Assembly: GCF_007990775.1 (NCBI RefSeq)
Contig: NZ_BJXB01000003.1
Span: 248,001 to 312,000, forward strand
Length of the DNA stretch: 64,000 nt
Source: Deinococcus cellulosilyticus NBRC 106333 = KACC 11606
GTDB taxonomy: Bacteria > Deinococcota > Deinococci > Deinococcales > Deinococcaceae
Direction of reading: 5' to 3'
Positions 22,179-30,800 of the stretch are shown here, piece by piece; positions within the stretch are counted from its first letter, which is position 1, and the number at the start of each line of letters is the position of its first letter. The notes under the pieces are model-generated. The model saw nothing but the letters and a program-made list of their open reading frames with translations, did not search any database and was not told the origin of the DNA. The position numbers were made by a program, and so were the translations under genes.

Positions 22179-24611
22179 ATGCCAAGAAGTGAAAAATACA
22201 ACCCGCATTCCATTGAACCCCGCTGGCGCAAGACGTGGGAGGAAAGCGACCTCTACACCTTCACATACGACCAGAGCAGAGAAAACCACTATGCCCTGAC
22301 CATGTTTCCTTACCCCTCCGGGAACCTCCACATCGGTCACTGGTACGCTTTTGCGGTGCCGGATGCCCGTGCCCGTTTCATGCGCATGAAGGGGTACAAC
22401 GTGCTTTTCCCGATGGGTTTTGATGCGTTCGGCCTCCCTGCCGAGAACGCTGCCATCAAGCGCAATGTGGACCCTGCCAGGTGGACCTACTCCAACATCG
22501 AGTACATGACCGGGCAGTTCAAGCGCATGGGCACCATGATCGACTGGAGCAAGAAATTTGCCACCTGCGATCCCGAGTACTACAAGTGGAACCAGTGGTT
22601 CTTCATCCAGTTCTACAAGCGCGGTCTTGTCTACAAGAAAAATGGCTTCGTGAACTGGTGCCCGAGCTGCAACACCGTGCTCGCAAACGAACAGGTTGTC
22701 GATGGCAAGTGTGAGCGATGCGGAACCGTGGTGGAGCAAAAACAACTCGAACAGTGGTTCTTCAAGATCACCGAGTACGCCGATGAACTCCTCAACTTCG
22801 GCGACACCGACATGCCCGAACGTGTGCGCCTCATGCAGCACAACTGGATTGGCAAGTCGGTGGGCGCAGAGATCGACTTCGCCACCGATGCCGGGACCGT
22901 GACCGTGTTCTCCACCCGTCCGGACACCCTCATGGGGGCCACTTTCCTCGTGCTTGCTCCCGAGCACGCCTACGTCAAAACCCTCACCACCCCCGAGCAG
23001 CAGGAAGCCGTACAGAGCTACATCGCAACCGCTGCCAAGATGAGCGAAATTGACCGTCAGGCAGAGGGCCGCGAGAAGACTGGCGTCTGGACAGGATCTT
23101 ACGCCACCCATCCGGTCACCGGAGAAAAACTCCCCATCTGGATTGCCGATTACGTGCTCGTCACCTACGGCACGGGCTCCATCATGGCCGTCCCTGCCCA
23201 CGACACCCGCGACTTTGAATTTGCCCGCAAGTTTGGTCTTTCCATCAAGGAAGTCATCCGGGGCGAAACCGAAATGGACGTGGAAAACGCCACCGAAGCC
23301 TACTCTGGTGAAGGTGTCATTGTGAATTCCGGCCTCATTGATGGCATGCAGGGCGGCAAAGAGCACATCGGTGCCGTCATTGAGAAACTCGCGGAATATG
23401 GTGTGCGGGCCAAGACCACCTACCGCCTCCGCGACTGGCTCATCTCCAGACAGCGTTACTGGGGCACCCCCATTCCCATGGTCTACTGCGAGAAGTGCGG
23501 CATCCAGCCTGTGCCTGAATCCGAACTCCCTGTGCGCCTCCCCGAAGATGTGAAATTCCAGCCCACCGGACAGAGCCCGCTCACCCTCATGGACGAGTGG
23601 AAGACCACCACCTGCCCCTGCTGTGGTGGCGTGGCCACCCGTGAAACCGACACCATGGACACCTTCGTGGACTCCAGCTGGTACATGTACCGCTACCTCA
23701 GCCACGACTTTGACACTGCCGCATTCCGTCCTGAGTTTGCCAACTTCACCCCCGATGTGTACACCGGCGGCATCGAGCACGCCATCCTCCACCTCCTCTA
23801 CAGCCGATTCTGGACCAAGGCCATGCGGGACATGGGCCTCACAAACGTCAGTGAACCCTTCAAGATCCTCCGCAACCAGGGCATCATCCTCGGTGAGGAC
23901 AACGAGAAGATGAGCAAGAGCAGGGGCAACGTCATCGACCCCGACGACCTCGTTGCCGAGTACGGTGCAGACACCGTGCGTGCCTTCCTCATGTTCCTCG
24001 CTCCCTGGGAAGCAGGTGGACCCTGGTCCTCCAAGGGCATCCAGGGTCCCCACAAGTGGCTGGGCCGCATCTGGAGCCTCTACTTCGACGAAGCCGAGGG
24101 GCCAGAGGAAAACATCAGCGAAGCCGAACTCCGCTACGCCGTGCATGCTGCCCTCAAGCGCGTCACCGACGACCTCGAGCGTTTCAGCTTCAACACCTGC
24201 ATTGCTGCCATGATGGAGCTCACCAACACCCTCGTGAAAGCCAAACGCAGCCCTGTGGCCCAGACTGCAGCCTGGACCGACGCCCTTGACATCTTCAACC
24301 GCATGCTCGCACCCTTTGTGCCCTACATCGCCGAGGAAATCTGGAGCGAAACCGGCCACACGGACTCCGTGCACGTCCAGAGCTGGCCCAAGTACGACCC
24401 TGCTGCACTCGTCAAAGACGAAATCGAAGTGGTGGTGCAGGTCAACGGCAAACTCCGGGGCAAGACCCTGATCAAGAGCGGTGCTTCTCAGGAAGAGGTG
24501 TTCATGGCCGCCAAGTCCATCGAGAACGTCCAGAAGTTCATCGAGGGCAAACCCCTCGTCAAGGAAATCTACGTTCCTGGCAAGCTGGTGAACATTGTGG
24601 TGAAAGGCTGA
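22179..24611 (+). CDS. leuS: Leucyl-tRNA synthetase
   Basis: An 810-residue class I synthetase that charges tRNA-Leu. The HIGH motif is HIGH at residues 51-54 and the KMSKS motif is at 577-581. A zinc-ribbon-like CPSCNTVLANEQVVDGKCERC region precedes the CP1 editing domain, which has TGVWTGSYATHPVTG and GTGSIMAVPAHDTRD. The C-terminal VVQVNGKLRGKTL is the usual end domain. The start is ATG 22179, eleven bases after AAAGGAG; an in-frame extension upstream overlaps the attenuator terminator and is not credible. Expression is probably controlled by the leader peptide and attenuator directly upstream. Confidence 0.96.
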   Translation: MPRSEKYNPHSIEPRWRKTWEESDLYTFTYDQSRENHYALTMFPYPSGNLHIGHWYAFAVPDARARFMRMKGYNVLFPMGFDAFGLPAENAAIKRNVDPARWTYSNIEYMTGQFKRMGTMIDWSKKFATCDPEYYKWNQWFFIQFYKRGLVYKKNGFVNWCPSCNTVLANEQVVDGKCERCGTVVEQKQLEQWFFKITEYADELLNFGDTDMPERVRLMQHNWIGKSVGAEIDFATDAGTVTVFSTRPDTLMGATFLVLAPEHAYVKTLTTPEQQEAVQSYIATAAKMSEIDRQAEGREKTGVWTGSYATHPVTGEKLPIWIADYVLVTYGTGSIMAVPAHDTRDFEFARKFGLSIKEVIRGETEMDVENATEAYSGEGVIVNSGLIDGMQGGKEHIGAVIEKLAEYGVRAKTTYRLRDWLISRQRYWGTPIPMVYCEKCGIQPVPESELPVRLPEDVKFQPTGQSPLTLMDEWKTTTCPCCGGVATRETDTMDTFVDSSWYMYRYLSHDFDTAAFRPEFANFTPDVYTGGIEHAILHLLYSRFWTKAMRDMGLTNVSEPFKILRNQGIILGEDNEKMSKSRGNVIDPDDLVAEYGADTVRAFLMFLAPWEAGGPWSSKGIQGPHKWLGRIWSLYFDEAEGPEENISEAELRYAVHAALKRVTDDLERFSFNTCIAAMMELTNTLVKAKRSPVAQTAAWTDALDIFNRMLAPFVPYIAEEIWSETGHTDSVHVQSWPKYDPAALVKDEIEVVVQVNGKLRGKTLIKSGASQEEVFMAAKSIENVQKFIEGKPLVKEIYVPGKLVNIVVKG

Positions 24612-24644
24612 CCCCGCCCCCAACACGCTCATTGCATTCGCTTT

Positions 24645-24672
24645 CCTCCCCCTGACGAGGGGGAGGTTTTTT
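24645..24672 (+). terminator. Rho-independent terminator of leuS
   Basis: CCTCCCCC (24645-24652) and GGGGGAGG (24659-24666) form an 8-bp stem followed by six T. Confidence 0.85.
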
Positions 24673-24690
24673 GCATTCTAGAATGTCTTC

Positions 24691-25722
24691 ATGCCCGCAG
24701 AGCCCACCCTCCACCAGAACCTGATGCTGCAAAAGCTAAAAGAGGCCCATGGACTGTCTCTCAACAGCCTCCAGTTCATTCCTGCTGGTACAGCCCCTGC
24801 CTACCGTGCTGAGGGAGAGGATGGAAGATTCTTCATCAAGGTGCTTCCAGACACGCCTTATGGTCAGGAAGTCTTGGGACGCCTGCAGCGTGAATTGCCC
24901 TTGCTGCAGGTGCTGAGGGCACAGGGCATTTTGCCTGAGGTGCCCGAGGTGGTTTTGACCCTGCAAGGGGAGGGCTTCACCTGTCTGGAAGGTCATGCCC
25001 TGGTGGTGTACCGCTGGATTGATGGAGAAAGCCTGGGGGATGCAGGCTGGCTTGCTGCACGGAATGAGCTGGTGGTGCTGCTGGGTCGCCTGCATGCTGG
25101 GACCTCCCGGATCATGCAGGAGGTTCGTGATTTGCCCTTCCCCCCAGAAGATTTCGAATTGCCCTTTGAAGACCAACTGGTTCAGGACCTGCAGGTTCTG
25201 GAGCAACTGCCTGACGGTGCCCGGAGGGGGACACAGGCCCTCAGGGATCTGCTGGCACCCCACCTTGCAGCCATTCAACGGGTGCTGCAGCATGCCAGGG
25301 TGTTCCAGCAGCAGGTCAGAAACCGCAGTCCTGAGCTGGTGGTCTGTCACACCGATGCCCACGGTGGCAATGTGATGCGAAACAGCTCAGGAAGGCTCTG
25401 GATCATTGACTGGGAAACGGCACGTCTGGCCCCCAGAGAGCATGACCTGTGGATGTTGCATGCCCATCTGCCCGAGTTGCTGCCCCGCTACGAGCAGGCT
25501 GTGGGGCAACCTGTGCAGCTGGATTCAGACATGCTGGGGTTTTATTTTTATCGGCGGGTGCTGGAAGACCTCGCCATGGACGTGCGGATGATCCTGCACG
25601 ACAACACCCGACCAGAGGAAGATGAGGCCAACCTCAGGGTGCTGGAGCAGTACATTTTGCCTGCATTGCATCAGGTGAACACAGATTTTGAGCACCTCAG
25701 CACCCGACTGGCTTCCAGGTGA
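24691..25722 (+). CDS. Aminoglycoside phosphotransferase-family kinase
   Basis: A 343-residue protein of the APH/choline-kinase fold. The Brenner motif is CHTDAHGGNVMRN (catalytic Asp and Asn), the metal-binding motif is IIDWETARLAPREHDLW, and an N-lobe Lys lies in FFIKVLPD. Such proteins phosphorylate small hydroxylated molecules; the substrate here is unknown, and antibiotic resistance should not be assumed. TAGAAT at 24679-24684 is six bases before the ATG, so the gene has its own leaderless promoter just behind the leuS terminator. The stop abuts the convergent DUF421 gene with no gap. Confidence 0.82.
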   Translation: MPAEPTLHQNLMLQKLKEAHGLSLNSLQFIPAGTAPAYRAEGEDGRFFIKVLPDTPYGQEVLGRLQRELPLLQVLRAQGILPEVPEVVLTLQGEGFTCLEGHALVVYRWIDGESLGDAGWLAARNELVVLLGRLHAGTSRIMQEVRDLPFPPEDFELPFEDQLVQDLQVLEQLPDGARRGTQALRDLLAPHLAAIQRVLQHARVFQQQVRNRSPELVVCHTDAHGGNVMRNSSGRLWIIDWETARLAPREHDLWMLHAHLPELLPRYEQAVGQPVQLDSDMLGFYFYRRVLEDLAMDVRMILHDNTRPEEDEANLRVLEQYILPALHQVNTDFEHLSTRLASR

Positions 25723-26427
25723 TCAGTGCTCCGGTACCACCGCAAGAGTCCAGGACCGTGCCCCACAGGTGCAGTCTTCCAGATCCTCTCCAGCCTGCTT
25801 TTCCAGCAGGGTACCGCACTCCCAGCAGGCATACAGGGCGGTTTTTGGAGCGGTTTTCTCAAAGCACTCGAAATCAGGATCTTCTCGGGGGATGAGGAGG
25901 AGGCCAGGTAGAACCTTTTTGTGGGTGTGCCGGATCACACTGAGGCTGCCTGAAGGCTCCAGGTAAGCCCGGTGCACTTCACCCAGGTGGTTGATGTCAT
26001 CGTCCCGCAGCCAGGAGTACAGTTCGTTCTGCGAGAGTCGCTCTTTGTGCATGGCTTCCAGGTCCAGTTTGCCATCGCGGATCATGCGGGTGGGGGTGCT
26101 TTCCAGCATCCGTTCCAGCCTGCGGTTCTTTTCGGTGACCACTGAGAAGGTGTACTGGATGACAGCAACAATGGTGATCACCAGCATCCCATGCAGCAGG
26201 GGAACATCCGGATAGAACATCACATCCCCCACAGCAGAGCCCAGTGCAATGATCAGGGCAAATTCAAAGAAGGTCAGTTGTCGCACACCCCGTTTCCCCA
26301 GCAGACGGATCAGCAGCAGGGTGTACATGTACATCACGGCGGTGCGGAAGGCAATTTCCAGGAAAAACAGGGGTGGAAGGTCCTTGCCCAGGAAAATGTT
26401 TTTCAAATCAAACTGGTAGGGCTCCAT
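25723..26427 (-). CDS. DUF421 (YetF-like) membrane protein with C-terminal zinc-ribbon-like tail
   Basis: A 234-residue protein. Three N-terminal transmembrane helices include the family motif LLLIRLLGKRGVRQLTFFEFALIIALGSAVGD, here read in parts. The cytoplasmic YetF-type alpha/beta domain contains TPTRMIRDGKLD and LSQNELYSWLRDDDI. The last 50 residues add CWECG and CTCG, a possible four-Cys metal site that is unusual for the family. Relatives in Bacillus are linked to spore or envelope functions, but no activity is established. TAGAAT lies six bases before the start (26434-26439), a leaderless promoter. Confidence 0.85.
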   Translation of the reverse strand: MEPYQFDLKNIFLGKDLPPLFFLEIAFRTAVMYMYTLLLIRLLGKRGVRQLTFFEFALIIALGSAVGDVMFYPDVPLLHGMLVITIVAVIQYTFSVVTEKNRRLERMLESTPTRMIRDGKLDLEAMHKERLSQNELYSWLRDDDINHLGEVHRAYLEPSGSLSVIRHTHKKVLPGLLLIPREDPDFECFEKTAPKTALYACWECGTLLEKQAGEDLEDCTCGARSWTLAVVPEH

Positions 26428-26518
26428 AGCCGTATTCTAGGGATTTTTGAATGGCGGACTGTGATGCCATCAAAAAGGGCCTTTTGCAGTGCATCTTCAG
26501 GAAGCCCACCTGTCAGGC

Positions 26519-26532
26519 TGTAGATCTACAAT
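26519..26532 (+). promoter_or_regulatory. Palindrome over the promoter of the AraC-family gene
   Basis: The 12-bp palindrome TGTAGATCTACA (26519-26530) overlaps the -10 TACAAT (26527-26532), which is six bases before the ATG. It could be an autoregulatory site. It shares the TAGATCTA core with the palindrome at the mqnE promoter. Confidence 0.45.
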
Positions 26533-26538
26533 GAAACC

Positions 26539-27378
26539 ATGACCCCCGGCTGGATTTTGCATGCCTGCCAGAGAAGTGAGGATTACGAAGCCTTCAGCGA
26601 GGAGGGTGGACTGTCCATCAAAACCATGCATGGCTTTGGCACGCAGTACCAGGTGGGAAGGCAACTTCTGGGCCTCAACCAGGGCAGGTATCTGGTGCTG
26701 AATGCAGGACAGCCCTACACTGTGCAGGTGCCCAGAGGGGTGGAGTCTTTCTGTATGTTTTTCTCCGCAGAGTTCACACGGGATGTGTATTCCAGTCTGT
26801 CTCTGTCCACGGATGCATTGCTGGAAGGGGAAAGGATGGCGTCCCCTCCAGAGTTCCTGCCCCGCACTTTTGAACAGCCAGACCCCATTGCCCATGCCAT
26901 GGAACGCCTCAGAGGGTGGTCTGCCACAGGCGAACTGACCCCGGAGCGCAGAAGAAATGGGATGGAAAGCTTGCTGCTGGAACTGCTTTATGCCCATCAG
27001 ATGGTCCAGGGGGAGGTGTTCAGTTACCCGGCCACCCGTCACAGCACCCGCCAGGACATCTACCGCAGGGTGCACCGGGCCAGGGATTTTCTGGAGGCCC
27101 ACCTGCACCAGCCCATCACCCTGGAAGACCTTGCCGGAGTGGCCAACCTGACGGTGTTTCATTTCTGCCGGGCCTTCAAGCACATTTTTCACTGCACACC
27201 CAATGCCTACCTGACCCACAGGCGCTTGGAACGCGCAAAGTGGCTTCTGAAGCACACCTCGCTCAGTGTGCTGGAGGTGACCCTGGATGTGGGTTTTGAG
27301 AGCCCGACAACCTTCAGCACGGTCTTCAAGAAGCGTTTCGGGATGACGCCAACCCAGTACCGATCTCAGTCAGGATGA
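26539..27378 (+). CDS. AraC-family transcriptional regulator
   Basis: A 279-residue regulator with an N-terminal cupin-like sensing domain (residues about 1-160, with VLNAGQPYTVQVPRGVESFCMFF). The C-terminal double helix-turn-helix (about 175-275) contains HLHQPITLEDLAGVANLTVFHFCRAFK and the second helix pair up to VGFESPTTFSTVFKKRFGMTPTQYR, the standard AraC signature. It is leaderless, from TACAAT. The inducer is unknown. It is followed by an ankyrin-repeat gene on the same strand and is divergent from DUF421; either may be its target. Confidence 0.9.
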   Translation: MTPGWILHACQRSEDYEAFSEEGGLSIKTMHGFGTQYQVGRQLLGLNQGRYLVLNAGQPYTVQVPRGVESFCMFFSAEFTRDVYSSLSLSTDALLEGERMASPPEFLPRTFEQPDPIAHAMERLRGWSATGELTPERRRNGMESLLLELLYAHQMVQGEVFSYPATRHSTRQDIYRRVHRARDFLEAHLHQPITLEDLAGVANLTVFHFCRAFKHIFHCTPNAYLTHRRLERAKWLLKHTSLSVLEVTLDVGFESPTTFSTVFKKRFGMTPTQYRSQSG

Positions 27379-27432
27379 ATTTCAGCAAGATTGAAGAGGC
27401 AGCAGGACCTGTGGACCCCTATCCTGAATTCC

Positions 27433-27996
27433 ATGACTGAAGACCTGATCCGTGAATTTGTGATGGCTGCCCATGGAAATGCTGCCCGTGTCGCCGAGTT
27501 GCTTTCTGCACATCCAGAATTGCGTGGCGTGCGGTATGTCGACTTCAATGAAACTGCACTGGAGGCAGCTTCCCACATGGGCCGCAGGGACATCGCCCAC
27601 CTGCTTCTGGAGGCAGGGGAGCCCCTGATTCTTCCTGCTGCCCTGATGCTGGGTGACCTTGAGGCAGCAAGAGGGCTGCTGGATGCAAAACCCGAGCTGA
27701 TCCACTCTGCAGGAGCCCACGGCATTCCTCTGATGTTTCATGCAGCAATCAGTGGAAATCCAGTTCTGGCAGACCTCTTGTGGGAGAGGGGAAACCGCAT
27801 TGGTCTGGGGGCTGCAGTGCACGCTGCCGTGGCCTGGGACCAGCCTGAATTCTTTGGTTGGCTGCAGGACCATGAAGCCCCTCTGGACGCCCCTGACCAT
27901 GAGGGCAACACCCCCCTGCAGGCCGCACAGCAACGGGGACAGACCGACTGGGTTGAGAGGTTGCAAGGTCAGTCAGACGTGGGTCCAGAATCCTGA
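27433..27996 (+). CDS. Ankyrin-repeat protein
   Basis: A 187-residue, probably cytoplasmic protein of four to five ankyrin-type repeats. The helix-turn-helix units include RVAELLSAHPELRGV, TALEAASHMGRRDIAHLLLEAG, MFHAAISGNPVLADLLWERG, and a canonical last repeat with DHEGNTPLQAAQQRGQTDWVERL. Such repeats mediate protein binding, and the partner is unknown. The start is placed at ATG 27433, seven bases after TATCCT. It lies between the AraC regulator and pnuC on the same strand; pnuC follows after 57 bp. Confidence 0.8.
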   Translation: MTEDLIREFVMAAHGNAARVAELLSAHPELRGVRYVDFNETALEAASHMGRRDIAHLLLEAGEPLILPAALMLGDLEAARGLLDAKPELIHSAGAHGIPLMFHAAISGNPVLADLLWERGNRIGLGAAVHAAVAWDQPEFFGWLQDHEAPLDAPDHEGNTPLQAAQQRGQTDWVERLQGQSDVGPES

Positions 27997-28053
27997 ACAG
28001 ATCCTGATATACTGCTGCAACATGCAGAAAAATTCAGTTTGTCGGGTGGGACA

Positions 28054-28674
28054 ATGATTGATTGGTTCGTGCAGGTGTGGGCCGGGCTGAAAGCGACTTC
28101 AGCACTGGAATGGTCTGCCAATCTGGTGTATTTGCTTTCCGTGTGGCTGGCGACCCGAAACAGTGTGCACACCTGGTGGACAGGTCTCATCGGGGTGGTG
28201 CTTTTTGGGGTGCTGTTTTTCCAGATCAAACTTTATGCCGATGTGACGCTGCAATTGTTCTACATCGCAACCAGCATTTATGGCTGGTGGGCGTGGTCCA
28301 GAGGAGGGGAGAACCACCAGGAATTGCCCATCACCCGTGTGACAGGAACCCAGCTTCTCAGTTTCTTCGTGCTGGGGGTGCTGGTGACCCTGGGTTATGG
28401 CGCTTTGCTGCACAACTTCACAGATGCCAGTTCCCCTTTCATTGACTCTGTGGTGATGACCGCCAGTGTGATTGCCCAGCTTCTGCTGATGTACCGCAAG
28501 CTGGAAACCTGGATGTTCTGGATCATCGTGAATGTGGTGGCCATCCCGCTGTATGCCTCCAAGGACCTGTATTTCACCTCTGGCATCTATGTGTTCTTCC
28601 TGATCAATGCTTTCTGGGGTTTCATCAGCTGGCAGAGGCTTTACCGGAGTGCAAGTGTCCGTGAAGCCCTTTAA
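28054..28674 (+). CDS. pnuC: Nicotinamide riboside transporter PnuC
   Basis: A 206-residue inner-membrane facilitator with about seven transmembrane helices. The family features SANLVYLLSVWLATRNSVHTWWTG, IATSIYGWWAW and the C-terminal FFLINAFWGFISWQ are present, and the length is normal. It imports nicotinamide riboside for NAD salvage, in keeping with nadR overlapping its 3' end. The ATG is preceded by TATACT at 28008-28013 and a leader of about 35 nt. Two codons upstream of the ATG lies a GTG that is less likely. Confidence 0.92.
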   Translation: MIDWFVQVWAGLKATSALEWSANLVYLLSVWLATRNSVHTWWTGLIGVVLFGVLFFQIKLYADVTLQLFYIATSIYGWWAWSRGGENHQELPITRVTGTQLLSFFVLGVLVTLGYGALLHNFTDASSPFIDSVVMTASVIAQLLLMYRKLETWMFWIIVNVVAIPLYASKDLYFTSGIYVFFLINAFWGFISWQRLYRSASVREAL

Positions 28675-29695
28675 AAACAGCCTGATTGTTGGCAAGTTTG
28701 CCCCCCTGCACAAAGGACACCAGCTGCTCATTGATTCGGCGCTGGCCCAGAGTGAGCAGGTGCACATCTTCAGTTATTCCAGCCCTGAAATCGCAGGGTG
28801 TGGGCCTGAAAAAAGAGCACGCTGGCTCAGGTCCCTCTATCCACAGTGCAAAATCCATCTCATCACCCCTGAATTTCTGAAGTTCCATTTTTCGCAGCTT
28901 GGTCATGTGGAATTGCCCCTCAATGCCGATGATGCTGTGTTGCACCGCAGGTTCTGTGCCTTCCTGTGGGTGCATCTGGTGAGAGAGCCTCTGGATGCTG
29001 TTTTCACCAGCGAGGACTACGGAGAGGGGTTTGTTCAGGAGCTCAACCAGTATTTCTCGCTGTACCATCCACAGCATCAGGTCAGGCATGTTCTGGTGGA
29101 CCTGAATCGCGTGCAGGTGCCCATTTCTGGAACCCTGATCCGGCAAGATCCCCATTTGCACAGGAATTTTCTGGCTCCAGAGGTGTACCGCGATTTTGTG
29201 AAACGCGTGTGCTTTCTGGGAGGGGAGTCCACCGGAAAGAGCACCCTTTCTCGCCTCATGGCTGAGAAAATGAACAGCCTGCATGTCCCCGAGTATGGCC
29301 GCACCCTCTGGGAAGAGCAGCAGGGGCATCTGGGGTTTGATGACCTGCTCAAAATCGCAAAAGTCCACATCCGAACCGAGGAGCTTCTGGCAGGGCAGGC
29401 CCACACGTTCCTGTTTGTGGACACCACGCCCCTCACCACCTGGATGTACAGCCACTTCTATTTCGGTCATGCAGATCCAGAACTCTCTGCCCTGAAGCAC
29501 CGCCCCTATGAGGTGACCTTTCTGTGTGCACCAGATTTTCCCTTCGTGCAGGACGGCACCAGGGCAGGGGAGGATTTCCGTGCAAGGCAGCACCAATGGT
29601 ATTTGGAACTGCTTCAACAAATGACTATCCCTTACACCCTGTTAACAGGTACATTAGAAGAACGGATTTGCAAGATCATGGAGGTACTTACGTGA
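28655..29695 (+). CDS. nadR: NadR-type NMN adenylyltransferase / ribosylnicotinamide kinase
   Basis: A 346-residue bifunctional enzyme that phosphorylates nicotinamide riboside and adenylates NMN. The adenylyltransferase domain has GKFAPLHKGH and ISGTLIR. The kinase domain has the P-loop GGESTGKST near residue 190, followed by VPEYGRTLWEE. The N-terminal helix-turn-helix repressor domain of enterobacterial NadR is absent. The start is GTG 28655, inside the end of pnuC and preceded by CGGAG; GTG 28661 is an alternative. The overlap with pnuC indicates coupled transport and trapping of nicotinamide riboside. Confidence 0.9.
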   Translation: MSVKPFKNSLIVGKFAPLHKGHQLLIDSALAQSEQVHIFSYSSPEIAGCGPEKRARWLRSLYPQCKIHLITPEFLKFHFSQLGHVELPLNADDAVLHRRFCAFLWVHLVREPLDAVFTSEDYGEGFVQELNQYFSLYHPQHQVRHVLVDLNRVQVPISGTLIRQDPHLHRNFLAPEVYRDFVKRVCFLGGESTGKSTLSRLMAEKMNSLHVPEYGRTLWEEQQGHLGFDDLLKIAKVHIRTEELLAGQAHTFLFVDTTPLTTWMYSHFYFGHADPELSALKHRPYEVTFLCAPDFPFVQDGTRAGEDFRARQHQWYLELLQQMTIPYTLLTGTLEERICKIMEVLT

Positions 29696-30066
29696 GTCAG
29701 TACGGTGACATTGCCATTCTCGCTGTGGAGTTGTTCCCGGACCTGCAGGACGCCCGGGACGCCTGGCAGATGGCCACCGAAGCCCTGGGACAGGCAGACT
29801 CCCTTCCTGTCCAGAAAGCCCAGAGCACATTTCTGGTCCTGTGTGATGCCGGGAAGGTGCTGGGCATCCCTGCTTCACCCACAGCAACACAGGAGGGTGG
29901 GCAGGTGCTGAAAGCCCTGGACGCCCTGCAACGTGCGTCTGCACCCAGCAGGGCATCCCTGAGCCTCAGCTTGCAACAGGACCCAGGAGTGCAGCACGAA
30001 GAAATTGATGTTTTGCTGTCCCTGTGGGAGGTGGGTTTGCTGGATGGAGAACTCAGTGAGGTGTGA
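29692..30066 (+). CDS. Conserved hypothetical protein (DUF6979-like), third gene of the pnuC-nadR operon
   Basis: A 124-residue protein whose GTG start overlaps the nadR stop (GTGA), so it is co-translated with nadR. The N-terminus QYGDIAILAVEL, the central AQSTFLVLCDAGKVLGIP and the C-terminal HEEIDVLLSLWEVGLLDG resemble a family I recall as DUF6979, with no known function. It has no transmembrane segment. Its position implies a link to NAD salvage, which is inference only. A strong terminator follows. Confidence 0.65.
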   Translation: MSQYGDIAILAVELFPDLQDARDAWQMATEALGQADSLPVQKAQSTFLVLCDAGKVLGIPASPTATQEGGQVLKALDALQRASAPSRASLSLSLQQDPGVQHEEIDVLLSLWEVGLLDGELSEV

Positions 30067-30085
30067 GTTTTTCAGGCGCCAGAGC

Positions 30086-30125
30086 AGAGAGGGAGATTCT
30101 TGCACTGCGAATCTCCCTCTCTTTT
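30086..30125 (+). terminator. Terminator of the pnuC-nadR operon
   Basis: AGAGAGGGAGATTC (30086-30099) and GAATCTCCCTCTCT (30109-30122) form a perfect 14-bp stem with a 9-nt loop, followed by TTT. Confidence 0.85.
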
Positions 30126-30136
30126 GCATTCTGTTT

Positions 30137-30772
30137 TCAGGCTTTGCGGGTTTCCAGGGCCATCTTTAAAGCCAGACCGCCCAGAACCGTGCCCATCAGG
30201 TAACGCTGGAACGTGGCCCACCTGGGGTGCCTGCCCAGAAAGTGAGCAATGCTGCTTGCCGTGATCACAATGGTGGTGTTGACCGTGAGGCTCACCAGAA
30301 TCTGGGTGCTTCCCAGGATCAGGCTCTGCTCCAGCACATGTCCTTTTGAGACATCCACAAACTGGGGAAGCAGGGACAGGTACAGCACGGCAATCTTGGG
30401 ATTCAGCAAATTGGTGAGGAGCCCCATGAAAAAGAGCTTGCGGGGAGAATCCTCAGGCAGGTCCTTCACCTGAAACGGAGACCGCCCACCGGGTTTCAGG
30501 GTGTTCCAGGCCAGATATCCCAGGTAAAAGGCTCCCGCGAGCCTCAGGGTGTCGTAAGCGAAAGGAACAGCCATCACCACGGCAGTGAGGCCAAACGCAG
30601 CCAGCAGCAGATAGATCACAAAGCCCAGCACCACCCCTGCCAGAGAGTACAGTCCAGCCACACGCCCCTGGCAGATGGATCGGGACACCAGATACATCAT
30701 GTTGGGTCCAGGGGTCAGCACCATCCCCAGAGCAATCAGGGCAAAGGCCATCAGGGTTGTGGCTGGAATCAT
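30137..30772 (-). CDS. LysE/RhtB-family amino-acid exporter
   Basis: A 211-residue inner-membrane protein with six hydrophobic helices. The N-terminal LGMVLTPGPNMMYLVSRSI, LAGVVLGFVIYLL and the central FFMGLLTNLLNPKIAVLYLS are the standard LysE/RhtB motifs. Members export amino acids such as homoserine, threonine or leucine; the substrate is not predictable. GGAGG precedes the start. The gene is 28 bp downstream of the carbonic anhydrase gene on the same strand and may share its transcript. Confidence 0.88.
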   Translation of the reverse strand: MIPATTLMAFALIALGMVLTPGPNMMYLVSRSICQGRVAGLYSLAGVVLGFVIYLLLAAFGLTAVVMAVPFAYDTLRLAGAFYLGYLAWNTLKPGGRSPFQVKDLPEDSPRKLFFMGLLTNLLNPKIAVLYLSLLPQFVDVSKGHVLEQSLILGSTQILVSLTVNTTIVITASSIAHFLGRHPRWATFQRYLMGTVLGGLALKMALETRKA

Positions 30773-30800
30773 GGGTGCCTCCAGGCAGGGTCAGCAGGGC

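Noticed and set aside
22059..24632. 857-codon open frame antisense to leuS
   Set aside because: It mirrors the strongly biased codon use of leuS, and its His/Gly/Val-rich composition is an artefact of the reverse strand.
24691..25722. Aminoglycoside resistance gene
   Set aside because: Only the general APH kinase motifs are seen; the family covers many metabolic kinases and there is no resistance context.
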